5,674 nucleotides of DNA, taken from NCBI GenBank assembly GCA_905479025.1, contig CAJQKX010000501.1:1-5674 (forward strand), given 5' to 3'. How positions within the stretch are numbered: position 1 is the first letter of the stretch; each line of letters starts with the position of its first letter. Of this stretch, positions 1 through 5,674 are shown in pieces. The notes below the pieces were generated by a model. The model was not told the DNA's origin and searched no databases. It saw only the letters and a list, made by a program, of their open reading frames with translations. Position numbers and translations under genes: made by a program. Source of the stretch: an uncultured Paraglaciecola sp. Lineage in GTDB: Bacteria; Pseudomonadota; Gammaproteobacteria; Enterobacterales; Alteromonadaceae.

Positions 1-314
1 CTGGGCTCCCAATTTTTATTTCCCACTGCATTGAGAGCTTGTTGTTCATCTAAGTCTGCATTTGTTGCTCGCCAACGAGCGGCTTGAATGACTTCTAAGG
101 GGTAGGTTGATGCCACCAAAATATGTGAGAGTAACGTGTCAGGATAAAGGGCGATTGGCGCTAATATTTGATCGAGTTGTGCTTGGTCAAGCACAACAGG
201 TTTAGAGGTTTCTGAGCTTAATTCATCCTGCGCTTGAGCAAGTTGCACAACGCTACCTATCAATAGGCATAAAACACATATATAGATGTATATGTACTTG
301 GTTTGATTACGCAT
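1..314 (-). CDS. DUF3300 domain protein, N-terminal part (cut by left edge)
   Basis: This is the first 104 codons of a gene that continues beyond the window; the 3' end is missing. The start ATG (312-314, minus strand) is preceded by a good ribosome binding site, AAGGAAAGGG, a few bases upstream. Residues 1-28 look like a Sec signal peptide: a tyrosine/isoleucine-rich stretch (YIYIYI), a hydrophobic core, and an AQA cleavage site before Gln29. The mature part carries the characteristic opening of the DUF3300 family at about residues 46-82: LDQILAPIALYPDTLLSHIL, then ASTYPLEVIQAARW. Family members are secreted or envelope proteins, usually several hundred residues long and of unknown function. 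The gene lies 124 bp downstream of ribA on the same strand. A TATACT hexamer at 358-363 (minus strand) could be its -10 box, but no good -35 box accompanies it. Family assignment is from remembered motif similarity and is fairly secure; no function can be given. Confidence 0.88.
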   Translation of the reverse strand, partial: MRNQTKYIYIYICVLCLLIGSVVQLAQAQDELSSETSKPVVLDQAQLDQILAPIALYPDTLLSHILVASTYPLEVIQAARWRATNADLDEQQALNAVGNKNWEP

Positions 315-438
315 AACCCTTTCCTTCTTAAATGGAAAAATCCAGTGCTACCCAAAAGTATAGGCAACATTTATAACTGTAGGTTAGGTTATACGTTAGC
401 TAGCCTTAACCATGGCTGAATGCTCGCTGACGGGAATG

Positions 439-1056
439 TTATTTAAGCAGGGCCTTATCGAACTGATGACCTAACTTCTCTGTTTTAGTACGAATGTAGT
501 TTCGATTATCATCGGTTATGCCATGATCAATGGGGGTGCGTTGTGCCACGTTAATTCCCATATTGGAAAGAGCTAATACTTTCTTGGGATTGTTAGTCAT
601 GAGGTTGACATTATTTATTTTTAATTTATGTAACATCAACTTGCAGATACCATAATCCCTGATATCGGCATCAAAACCCAAGTGTTCATTTGCTTCGACA
701 GTATCCATGCCTTCATCTTGTAATTGATAAGCCCGAATTTTGTTGAGTAAACCTATGCCCCTCCCTTCCTGACGCAGATACAACAATACTCCTTTGCCTT
801 GCTGAACAATATTTTCCAATGCCTTTTGTAGTTGTGCACCACAATCACAGCGAGTACTGAACAGTGCATCGCCGGTCAAACACTCGGAATGAATACGAAT
901 AGGCACGATATCTTCTGCGTCCCATTGGCCGTATGAGAGGGCAATATGCTCTTGCGCTAGTTCATTATCAATAAAACCATGAATATGAAACTTACCCCAG
1001 TGAGTGGGTAATTTGGCCGAACTAACATATTGATACTGATCTATTTTGGACTTCAT
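439..1056 (-). CDS. ribA: GTP cyclohydrolase II (RibA)
   Basis: RibA catalyses the first committed step of riboflavin synthesis in the cytoplasm: it opens the imidazole ring of GTP to give 2,5-diamino-6-ribosylamino-pyrimidinone 5'-phosphate, formate and pyrophosphate. The 205-residue product has the length of stand-alone RibA (E. coli 196) and no fused RibB domain. Visible motifs are the GTP-binding RIHSE at 54-58, the zinc ligands Cys59, Cys70 and Cys72 in SECLTGDALFSTRCDCG, the RQEGRG loop at 95-100, the catalytic pair Asp131 and Arg133 (E. coli Asp126/Arg128, constant offset of 5), and Thr154 and Lys159 near the C-terminus. All key residues are present, so the enzyme should be active. An in-frame stop lies about 11 codons upstream of the ATG and no other start is available between them, but the ATG has no clear Shine-Dalgarno sequence (TTTTACAAAAT precedes it). 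No FMN-riboswitch-like structure was recognised in the 142-bp leader. The neighbouring genes are not riboflavin genes. Confidence 0.97.
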   Translation of the reverse strand: MKSKIDQYQYVSSAKLPTHWGKFHIHGFIDNELAQEHIALSYGQWDAEDIVPIRIHSECLTGDALFSTRCDCGAQLQKALENIVQQGKGVLLYLRQEGRGIGLLNKIRAYQLQDEGMDTVEANEHLGFDADIRDYGICKLMLHKLKINNVNLMTNNPKKVLALSNMGINVAQRTPIDHGITDDNRNYIRTKTEKLGHQFDKALLK

Positions 1057-1198
1057 ATTTTGTAAAACGTACTTAATTAAAGGAAATTATGGGTTAAATA
1101 TACATTTATTGTGTAATGGGATATTCAAGTTCATGAACATATATTTACTTTTTGGATCTCTATATGGGCATCATTCAGTCTTTTGCAATAGCTTGAGA

Positions 1199-4045
1199 TT
1201 ATCTATGTTGAGTAAAATCAGCCAGTGCATGAGGTTTAGCAACACCATATCCTTGGGCAAAATCAACACCCATTTTACCCAGTTCAACCATTATTTCAGT
1301 TGATTCAACAAATTCGGCGACTGTTTCTATTCCCATGGCTTTCGCGACGTCTTTAATTGAATTAACCATAGCCATGTCTATGGGGTCAACCAAAATGCCC
1401 TTTACAAAACTTCCGTCTATCTTGATCTGATCAACAGGCAAGTTTTTCAAATAGTTATAGGATGAGAATCCATTACCAAAATTATCCAAGGCAAACAAGC
1501 AGCCCAATTTGTGAAAGGTGTTAATAAATTCTAAGGTTTCATCCATCTTTAAAATGGCCATGCCTTCGGTAATTTCGAAGCATACTTTTGTATAAGGAAT
1601 TTTATACTTTTCAAAGGCACTCAAAACAAATAGTTTGAGCTCTTTATCTGCTAATGAGTGCCCACTTAGATTAATGCTTACTCGCATCAGTTCAGCGTTA
1701 TGTTGGGGATTGTTCGCCAACCAGCAAAAATAATTTTCTACTACCCAACGGTCTATGTTCCCAGTGAGGTTATAACGTTCGGCAGCAGGTAAAAAAGTAA
1801 CTGGACGGACAATATTGCCTTCCTGATCGCGCATTCTGAGTAATATTTCATAGTGATGACCTTCTACACGTTTACTCAGTGCTTGATAATGTTGGTAATA
1901 CAATTCAAAGCTGTCGTTTTCAAAGGCATAATTTATATGTGATACCCAAGATATCTCACACTCATAGCGCTGCATATGTTTATCTTGTGCCGCGTAAGTA
2001 TGCACTTGATTACGACCACGCTCTTTGGCTAAATAACAGGCTGAATCGGCCATACTTAATAATTGCTCCGGCGAATTGATATTAGGCTGCCAAGGTACTT
2101 GGCCAATGCTAATACTTAATGTGAAGATCCGATTTTCCCAAATGAAACGAAACTCCTGAACAGCATTGAGAAGTTTGTTGGCCAGCAGATAGGCCATTTG
2201 CGCATTATCCCCCTCAAGTAATACGCCAAACTCAGCACCACCGAGTCTTGCCAAAATTCCTTTTTCCATCACTACTGCATCAAGCTTTTGTGTTATCTGC
2301 TTGATTAGCAAGTCGCCTGCTTTATGCCCGCAGGTGTCGTTAACCACCTTAAATTGGTCTAAGTCCATGTAAAGTAGGGTTAAATCATTTTTGTGATTTT
2401 GAGCTTTATGTAAACCGCTTTGAAGTCGACGTTCAAATTCACTTCTATTGTAGACCCCCGTAAGCGAATCGTGTGTGGCCAAATATTCCAGACTAATATT
2501 TGATAGCTTGCGTTCGGTTACATCTGATATAGAACCAAACAGGTACTCTTTATCATCTTCTCGCTTGATTTGACATGAGATTGAAAACCAAAATTCGCTG
2601 CCATCTTTTCGTACACCTTTTATCTCTTTGCTAATGACCTTACCGCTTTTATGTATCTCTCCAAGCATAACTGCACGGTCTTGGGGGTTGGAATAAAATT
2701 GAGCCGCATTATATATTTCCCTCAACATCTCTGTCTCGTCAAGATAGCCAAACAGGCTGCACATGGCAGGATTTACACTTATTAGTTGACCGTCGAGGTT
2801 GGAAGTATATAGCCCCTCTGCAGAATTCCTAAATAAGTCATAAAAGTGTTGCAGATCTTTAATTGCTAGTTGTTGTTGCATGTTGTGACGGTATGTTAGA
2901 ACGCGGTCATGTGCTTCAATCGCTAATGCAATTATCATGATGCCTAACATTATTAGCACGGTGAAGATCAGGGATATCTGTTGCGTTAATGGCATGCCAG
3001 ATAAAAATAACGACACTTGTCCAAAGCCGCTTATGGTAATAAAAGCCAGTCCCAACAAACCAACCAAGTTAACCGTTTTTTTATCAGGTTTATGATAGAA
3101 AAATCCTAGTAACCCGATAAGCGTTCCAGATATAGCCGCCATCAGCGTCGAAAATGTGATTTGCAGTGCGCTATCAGAGGAAAATGCCATTCCCAGTGTT
3201 ATAAATCCAAAGCTATATAGAGCATATCGCCAGACAGTAGGGACTCTCTCTAATATTGCAAAAGTGACTTTTGCTGACGTTAATAATAATAGTCCAAGCA
3301 ATGCACAGCTAAGATTCGATATGTAGGCAGTAATCCCCGTTATTTGACCTAATACCCCCTTGGTGTTTAAAAATAATAATAAAAATGCGGCACTAGAAAG
3401 CGCAAACCAAAAACGCACGGGGCTGCGCATAAAGATGTAGGTAATTAAAAAATAACAGGCTAGCAAAGTAAGCCCACCACTAATAAAACCAATGATTGCT
3501 AAAAGAAATTGTTCTCTTTCGACCAATGATGATTGTCTGTCTAGGTTGACGGGAAACACTAATGGGCCGTCGTCGTTAATTCTTATAAAAACTGTTACCG
3601 TTTGTTGTTCTGCACTTATCGGGGTAATAAATGTTCTGTATTTGAAAGCCCGTTTTGAATAATCCTGATTACTACCCATTAGGTAAGAGCCTAAAATACG
3701 ATCTTTTTCATCCAATAAAAAAACGTCAACATAATCCAATTGGGGATTACCAATAGTCAAAAAATACTGCTCTTCGGCAGGATTATCAAATACAATTTTG
3801 AACTTGCCCCATAGGCTCTGCTCTTGGTTAATTTGATTAGGCATAAAGCTGGACTGCCAATCTTGTAAGTTTTGAATGTCAGATAGTTGTAAGCTCTTTG
3901 CTTCTATCAACCAATCAATTTTACCAAGTAAATTAATATGAGTGTCATGCTTTGATATTATCACCTGCTCTGATGCAATGTTTTTTGGGTGCCAGAATGC
4001 ACATAAAAAACATAACACAAAACCAATTGAGTAGAGTGATTTCAT
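1199..4045 (-). CDS. Membrane 7TMR-DISM / PAS / GGDEF / EAL signalling protein, both output domains with altered catalytic residues
   Basis: This is a 948-residue inner-membrane protein of the cyclic-di-GMP type. In order it has: a signal peptide (about 1-25), a periplasmic 7TMR-DISMED2-like sensor domain (about 26-165), seven hydrophobic segments (about 180-378), a short helical linker, a PAS domain with PAC end (about 400-512; FRNSAEGLYTSNLDGQLISV ... ISDVTERK), a GGDEF domain (about 515-685) and an EAL domain (about 690-945). The GGDEF domain keeps HDSLTGVYNR, Asp561, Asn569 and Asp570, but its signature is GGAEF (602-606), with Ala604 replacing the metal-binding Asp/Glu. The RxxD inhibitory site is absent (Met593, Gly596). 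The EAL domain keeps Glu733 (as EIL), Asn792, Glu824, Glu827, Asp854, Lys875, Glu911 and Gln931, but has Asn855 in place of the second Asp of DDFG. Family knowledge suggests diguanylate cyclase activity is lost and phosphodiesterase activity impaired, so a receptor or allosteric role is plausible (inference). AGGA with 5-nt spacing precedes the ATG. The gene appears to be transcribed on its own. Confidence 0.93.
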   Translation of the reverse strand: MKSLYSIGFVLCFLCAFWHPKNIASEQVIISKHDTHINLLGKIDWLIEAKSLQLSDIQNLQDWQSSFMPNQINQEQSLWGKFKIVFDNPAEEQYFLTIGNPQLDYVDVFLLDEKDRILGSYLMGSNQDYSKRAFKYRTFITPISAEQQTVTVFIRINDDGPLVFPVNLDRQSSLVEREQFLLAIIGFISGGLTLLACYFLITYIFMRSPVRFWFALSSAAFLLLFLNTKGVLGQITGITAYISNLSCALLGLLLLTSAKVTFAILERVPTVWRYALYSFGFITLGMAFSSDSALQITFSTLMAAISGTLIGLLGFFYHKPDKKTVNLVGLLGLAFITISGFGQVSLFLSGMPLTQQISLIFTVLIMLGIMIIALAIEAHDRVLTYRHNMQQQLAIKDLQHFYDLFRNSAEGLYTSNLDGQLISVNPAMCSLFGYLDETEMLREIYNAAQFYSNPQDRAVMLGEIHKSGKVISKEIKGVRKDGSEFWFSISCQIKREDDKEYLFGSISDVTERKLSNISLEYLATHDSLTGVYNRSEFERRLQSGLHKAQNHKNDLTLLYMDLDQFKVVNDTCGHKAGDLLIKQITQKLDAVVMEKGILARLGGAEFGVLLEGDNAQMAYLLANKLLNAVQEFRFIWENRIFTLSISIGQVPWQPNINSPEQLLSMADSACYLAKERGRNQVHTYAAQDKHMQRYECEISWVSHINYAFENDSFELYYQHYQALSKRVEGHHYEILLRMRDQEGNIVRPVTFLPAAERYNLTGNIDRWVVENYFCWLANNPQHNAELMRVSINLSGHSLADKELKLFVLSAFEKYKIPYTKVCFEITEGMAILKMDETLEFINTFHKLGCLFALDNFGNGFSSYNYLKNLPVDQIKIDGSFVKGILVDPIDMAMVNSIKDVAKAMGIETVAEFVESTEIMVELGKMGVDFAQGYGVAKPHALADFTQHR

Positions 4046-4067
4046 TTTTTTCCTACAAAAATTACGA

Positions 4068-4073
4068 ATTATA
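4068..4073 (-). promoter_or_regulatory. Candidate -10 box (TATAAT) of the GGDEF-EAL gene
   Basis: A perfect TATAAT consensus reads on the minus strand 22 bp upstream of the ATG at 4045, leaving a short leader that contains the AGGA ribosome binding site. No good -35 box is found at 16-18 bp; the best is ATAACA (4093-4098, minus strand), four of six consensus bases but at a 19-bp spacing. The weak -35 region could mean activator dependence. The box overlaps one arm of the inverted repeat at 4071-4088. Confidence 0.45.
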
Positions 4074-4088
4074 TACGTTGGCGTATAT
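4071..4088. repeat. Perfect inverted repeat (7-4-7), possible operator of the GGDEF-EAL gene
   Basis: ATATACG-TTGG-CGTATAT is a perfect 7-bp dyad with a 4-bp centre. It overlaps the upstream half of the candidate -10 box and part of the spacer of the GGDEF-EAL promoter. That is a position where a dimeric repressor would block RNA polymerase. The arms are AT-rich and no uridine run follows, so a terminator is unlikely. No specific regulator can be named, and a dyad of this size in AT-rich DNA could arise by chance. Confidence 0.4.
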
Positions 4089-4145
4089 TGTATGTTATTG
4101 CCACTACTTTTGAAAAATATCTAAGCTTATGCAAGGGCGATATCC

Positions 4146-4501
4146 CTAACTACTAAAAATATTTCTCACTCTTTTCCCAAATCACAAGGGAAGTACAGAG
4201 AATTTTTGTTGTTCATCTATATCTTCTGCCAGAAAGAGTCCGCGTCCACCTCCCAATTCAGGGTTCCATTGTTCAATTTGGTGCCCTCCATATTTTTGCG
4301 CCACAGACCTGTAATTCAATACACCTGTTCAGTAAATATTAGGTTGAATAAATGGCTTTCGTGTTGCTACTCACTCTGGAAGTTTAAAGCAGTTGCAAGG
4401 CAGTGATTAAAAACTTCTAAGCGTGAGTTTTTCAATTTAATTGGCTTGACTTCACTACTCAGTGCAGTAAATTCCTCAACAAACGAATATTCTAACTTCA
4501 T
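4146..4501 (-). pseudogene. selO: Decayed selO (ydiU) remnant: N-terminal and C-terminal ends with the middle deleted
   Basis: Intact SelO/YdiU is a protein of about 480 residues with a pseudokinase fold that transfers AMP from ATP to protein substrates (family knowledge). Here the reading begins at ATG 4499-4501 with 44 codons ending at an in-frame TAG (4367-4369); residues such as VKPIKLKNSRLEVFNHCLA match the family's N-terminal P-x-PLKNSRL-x-x-FN-x-x-LA pattern. Reading on in that frame gives FTEQVY, then a stop at 4316-4318. The homology resumes in another frame at 4310 with RSVAQKYGGHQ and IEQWNPELGGGRGLFLAE, clearly the YxGHQFGxWNPxLGDGRGLLLxE block but with Phe-Gly changed to Ile-Glu and Asp to Gly. 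After about 4206 the resemblance ends. The same frame then passes a TGA (4182-4184) and reads FGKRVRNIFSS before TAG 4146-4148, resembling the WGKRLEVSCSS C-terminus of YdiU. About 370-380 codons, including the whole active site, are missing. It has no ribosome binding site. The remnant cannot make SelO. The C-terminal match is short and less certain than the N-terminal one. Confidence 0.85.
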
Positions 4502-4567
4502 ATAAAACGCTTATTTAATAACGCTAATATCTACTCATACATTTGGGTGAAATACTGAGGATTAAAC

Positions 4568-4894
4568 ATGAAAAAAAATCATAGCAATTTATTATGCATT
4601 GTTTTTGCTACCGCTGGACTTATGTCGTCACCCATACTCGCAGCAGATATTGCGGCAGGCAAAGCTAAATCTGTTGCTTGTGGGGCGTGCCATGGTAGTA
4701 ATGGTATTTCTATGATACCAATGTATCCTAATCTAGCTGGACAGAAAGAGCAGTATTTGGTTTTACAGATGAAAGCATTTCGTGATGGAGAGCGCAAAAA
4801 TATGATAATGGCACCTATGACCACTGGATTAAGTGATACCGATATTGCCAATCTATCTATATATTTTTCGAGTTTAGATCCAGCTGGGAAGTAA
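4568..4894 (+). CDS. Small periplasmic mono-haem cytochrome c (class I, c553 / half-c4 type)
   Basis: This is a 108-residue precursor of a soluble electron carrier. Residues 1-25 form a signal peptide (KK at the N-terminus, hydrophobic core, cleavage near SSPILA-A), so the protein should be exported by Sec and have haem attached in the periplasm. The haem site is CGACH (Cys38, Cys41, His42), followed by the typical GSNGISMIPMYPNLAGQ. The distal methionine ligand is Met81 or Met84 in NMIMAPM, followed by the GLSDTDIANLSIYFSSL helix common to this family. The mature size of about 83 residues is one cytochrome domain; it resembles a single half of di-haem cytochrome c4. The ATG has a strong ribosome binding site, GAGGA at 4557-4561 with 6-nt spacing. 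Upstream promoter elements would lie in or next to the dead selO start; TTGACT (4446-4451) and TAAATT (4468-4473) with a 16-bp spacer are one weak possibility. Two AACGCT copies (4506-4511, 4520-4525) lie upstream. The redox partner is unknown. Confidence 0.93.
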   Translation: MKKNHSNLLCIVFATAGLMSSPILAADIAAGKAKSVACGACHGSNGISMIPMYPNLAGQKEQYLVLQMKAFRDGERKNMIMAPMTTGLSDTDIANLSIYFSSLDPAGK

Positions 4895-4949
4895 ACGAGC
4901 TATTAACTTACCTTAATACGATCACTGCCACTCGTTCAGAGAGTAATAA

Positions 4950-5531
4950 ATGACTGAGAATTTTCAAGCTATCACCCAGTTTATCGTCGAAATTGAAAAA
5001 TTAAAAAATGTTGAACGTAAGATTAAACCTGTTGGTTTATTACGTTATGAAAATAGTGCTGAGCATAGCTGGCAAATTGCTTTATTGTCCTTAACACTTC
5101 TGCCCTACGCAGAGCAAAATCCAGACCCACTAATAGTCGTCACAATGTTGTTGTTACATGACATTGTAGAAATAGATACGGGTGATAAGTTCGCTTATGA
5201 CGCTAACCACGATGACTATGAAAATGAATTGGTATCAGCGCAAAGAATTTTTGCTATTTTGCCTAATGAACAAGCAAAAAACTATCTCAAACTCTGGATG
5301 GAATTTGAACAAGCTAAAACACCAGAAGCGCAATTTGCGAAAGCAATAGACAGGTTAATGCCTGTGATACAGAACCTTTATAACGGCTGCCAAAGCTGGA
5401 TTGATCACGATATTTCTGTTAGCCAAATATTGCTTAAAAACTCTGCTATTGAAAAGGCTAATCCACAATTGTGGCAATGGATAAAGCAGCAAATTATAGA
5501 AGCAGGTGAACGGGTGGGTTTGAGGCGTTAG
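4950..5531 (+). CDS. HD-domain phosphohydrolase (HD_3 / YfbR-HDDC2-like, probable 5'-nucleotidase type)
   Basis: This is a 193-residue cytoplasmic protein with no signal peptide or membrane segment. It has the metal-binding HD pattern: His39 in the RYENSAEHSW motif, His70-Asp71 in LLLHDIVEIDTGD, and Asp134 in KAIDRL. Glu74 and Asp79 match the catalytic Glu72 and Asp77 of E. coli YfbR, and Arg23 is at the place of YfbR Arg18, while the neighbouring YfbR Trp19 is Lys24 here. The family includes YfbR and HDDC2, which dephosphorylate (deoxy)nucleoside 5'-monophosphates; the substrate of this member is not determined by the sequence. The ATG is preceded by AGAGAG (4938-4943) with 6-nt spacing, a moderate ribosome binding site. 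It starts 55 bp after the cytochrome gene with no clear terminator between them, so the two may be co-transcribed, though no functional link is obvious. Its stop codon touches the left arm of the inverted repeat at 5532-5609. Confidence 0.88.
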   Translation: MTENFQAITQFIVEIEKLKNVERKIKPVGLLRYENSAEHSWQIALLSLTLLPYAEQNPDPLIVVTMLLLHDIVEIDTGDKFAYDANHDDYENELVSAQRIFAILPNEQAKNYLKLWMEFEQAKTPEAQFAKAIDRLMPVIQNLYNGCQSWIDHDISVSQILLKNSAIEKANPQLWQWIKQQIIEAGERVGLRR

Positions 5532-5609
5532 AAAAAGTTGAATTGTATACATTAATAAATAAGGTGGTCTTAGCCAAGGTCTACGTGTATAAAATACAAA
5601 CAACTTTTT
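5532..5609 (+). repeat. Long-armed AT-rich inverted repeat between the HD gene and the GST-like gene; possible terminator
   Basis: AAAAAGTTG (5532-5540) is the exact reverse complement of CAACTTTTT (5601-5609). Just inside, TTGTAT (5543-5548) matches ATACAA (5594-5599), separated from the outer stem by a 2x1 internal loop. Together they give 15 base pairs closing a 45-nt loop. The left arm begins at the base after the HD stop codon, and the right arm ends in a run of six T. The position and the T-run fit a factor-independent terminator of the HD gene, but the stem is AT-rich and the loop long, so it would be weak. The right arm lies next to a TATAAA hexamer (5588-5593) that could be the -10 box of the next gene, so folding might instead matter for its leader. 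Confidence 0.4.
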
Positions 5610-5625
5610 TATTAAGGAAGGCTAG

Positions 5626-5674
5626 ATGATTGTAGTTCACCATTTAAATAACTCCCGTTCACAACGTATTTTGT
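5626..5674 (+). CDS. Glutathione S-transferase-like protein, first 16 codons (cut by right edge)
   Basis: Only the first 16 complete codons are present: MIVVHHLNNSRSQRIL. This matches the N-terminal strand and start of the first helix of bacterial glutathione S-transferases of the type MI-x-VHHLNNSRSQRILWLLEELG. In that family the serine of the NSRSQR stretch lies at the glutathione-binding site of the thioredoxin-like domain. The gene was chosen because of this match together with a strong ribosome binding site, AAGGAAG at 5614-5620, five bases before the ATG. A TATAAA hexamer at 5588-5593 is a possible -10 box; a convincing -35 box is not seen. The rest of the gene lies outside the window, so the subfamily and completeness cannot be judged. 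Confidence 0.8.
   Translation, partial: MIVVHHLNNSRSQRIL

Noticed and set aside
382..411. Imperfect hairpin GGTTA-GG / CC-T-TAACC downstream of ribA
   Set aside because: It has one bulge, a 15-nt loop and no T-run on the minus strand, so a terminator cannot be supported.
1057..1130. Possible ribA promoter (TTGAAT and TATATT on the minus strand)
   Set aside because: The spacing is 20 bp, too long for a normal sigma-70 promoter, and AT-rich DNA gives such hexamers by chance.
1046..1303. 85-codon plus-strand reading frame across the ribA / GGDEF-EAL gap
   Set aside because: It overlaps the coding ends of two well-supported minus-strand genes, has no recognisable motif, and its composition is that of antisense and intergenic DNA.
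1879..2079. 66-codon plus-strand reading frame
   Set aside because: It lies wholly inside the GGDEF-EAL gene on the opposite strand and resembles no known family.
4206..4406. 66-codon plus-strand reading frame in the gap before the cytochrome gene
   Set aside because: It is antisense to the selO remnant, which explains the segment better; there is no good start site or protein motif.
4046..4567. A new small gene or non-coding RNA in the large intergenic region
   Set aside because: Most of it is accounted for by the selO remnant (4146-4501), the sensor-gene promoter (4046-4100) and the cytochrome leader; no further independent signal was seen.
4579..4851. 90-codon minus-strand reading frame
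   Set aside because: It is the antisense shadow of the cytochrome c gene, whose CxxCH motif, signal peptide and ribosome binding site are convincing.
5355..5603. 82-codon minus-strand reading frame
   Set aside because: It is mostly antisense to the HD-domain gene and has no recognisable motif.

Overview
The window looks like chromosomal DNA of a marine-type gammaproteobacterium, most likely an Alteromonadales member of the Glaciecola/Paraglaciecola/Alteromonas kind. This rests on the AT-rich composition, the style of the RibA, GGDEF-EAL, HD and GST-like proteins, and the DUF3300 gene. The taxonomic placement is inference. No mobile element, CRISPR array, tRNA or rRNA was seen.

Left part (1-4501): everything lies on the minus strand. 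In transcription order from right to left these are: a decayed selO (ydiU) remnant at 4146-4501, a 948-residue membrane GGDEF-EAL sensor protein at 1199-4045, ribA (GTP cyclohydrolase II, riboflavin synthesis) at 439-1056, and the start of a secreted DUF3300 protein running off the left edge at 1-314. The gaps of 100, 142 and 124 bp suggest separate transcription units rather than a tight operon. The sensor gene has its own candidate promoter, with a perfect 7-4-7 inverted repeat over the -10 region.

Right part (4568-5674): everything lies on the plus strand. There is a small periplasmic mono-haem cytochrome c, then 55 bp further on a 193-residue HD-domain phosphohydrolase. After an intergenic segment bracketed by a long AT-rich inverted repeat comes the first 16 codons of a glutathione S-transferase-like gene, cut by the right edge.

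Main points of interest. (1) The apparently empty 520-bp gap between the sensor gene and the cytochrome gene holds a previously intact selO reduced to about its first 90 and last 11-15 codons, with an in-frame stop, a frameshift and a large internal deletion. (2) The sensor protein has substitutions at catalytic residues in both output domains: GGAEF instead of GGDEF, and DNFG instead of DDFG in the EAL domain. It may therefore be a c-di-GMP receptor or regulator rather than an enzyme. (3) Two inverted repeats sit at regulatory positions (4071-4088 and 5532-5609). No clearly new multi-gene system was found; the genes are mostly housekeeping or signalling and do not form one obvious pathway.
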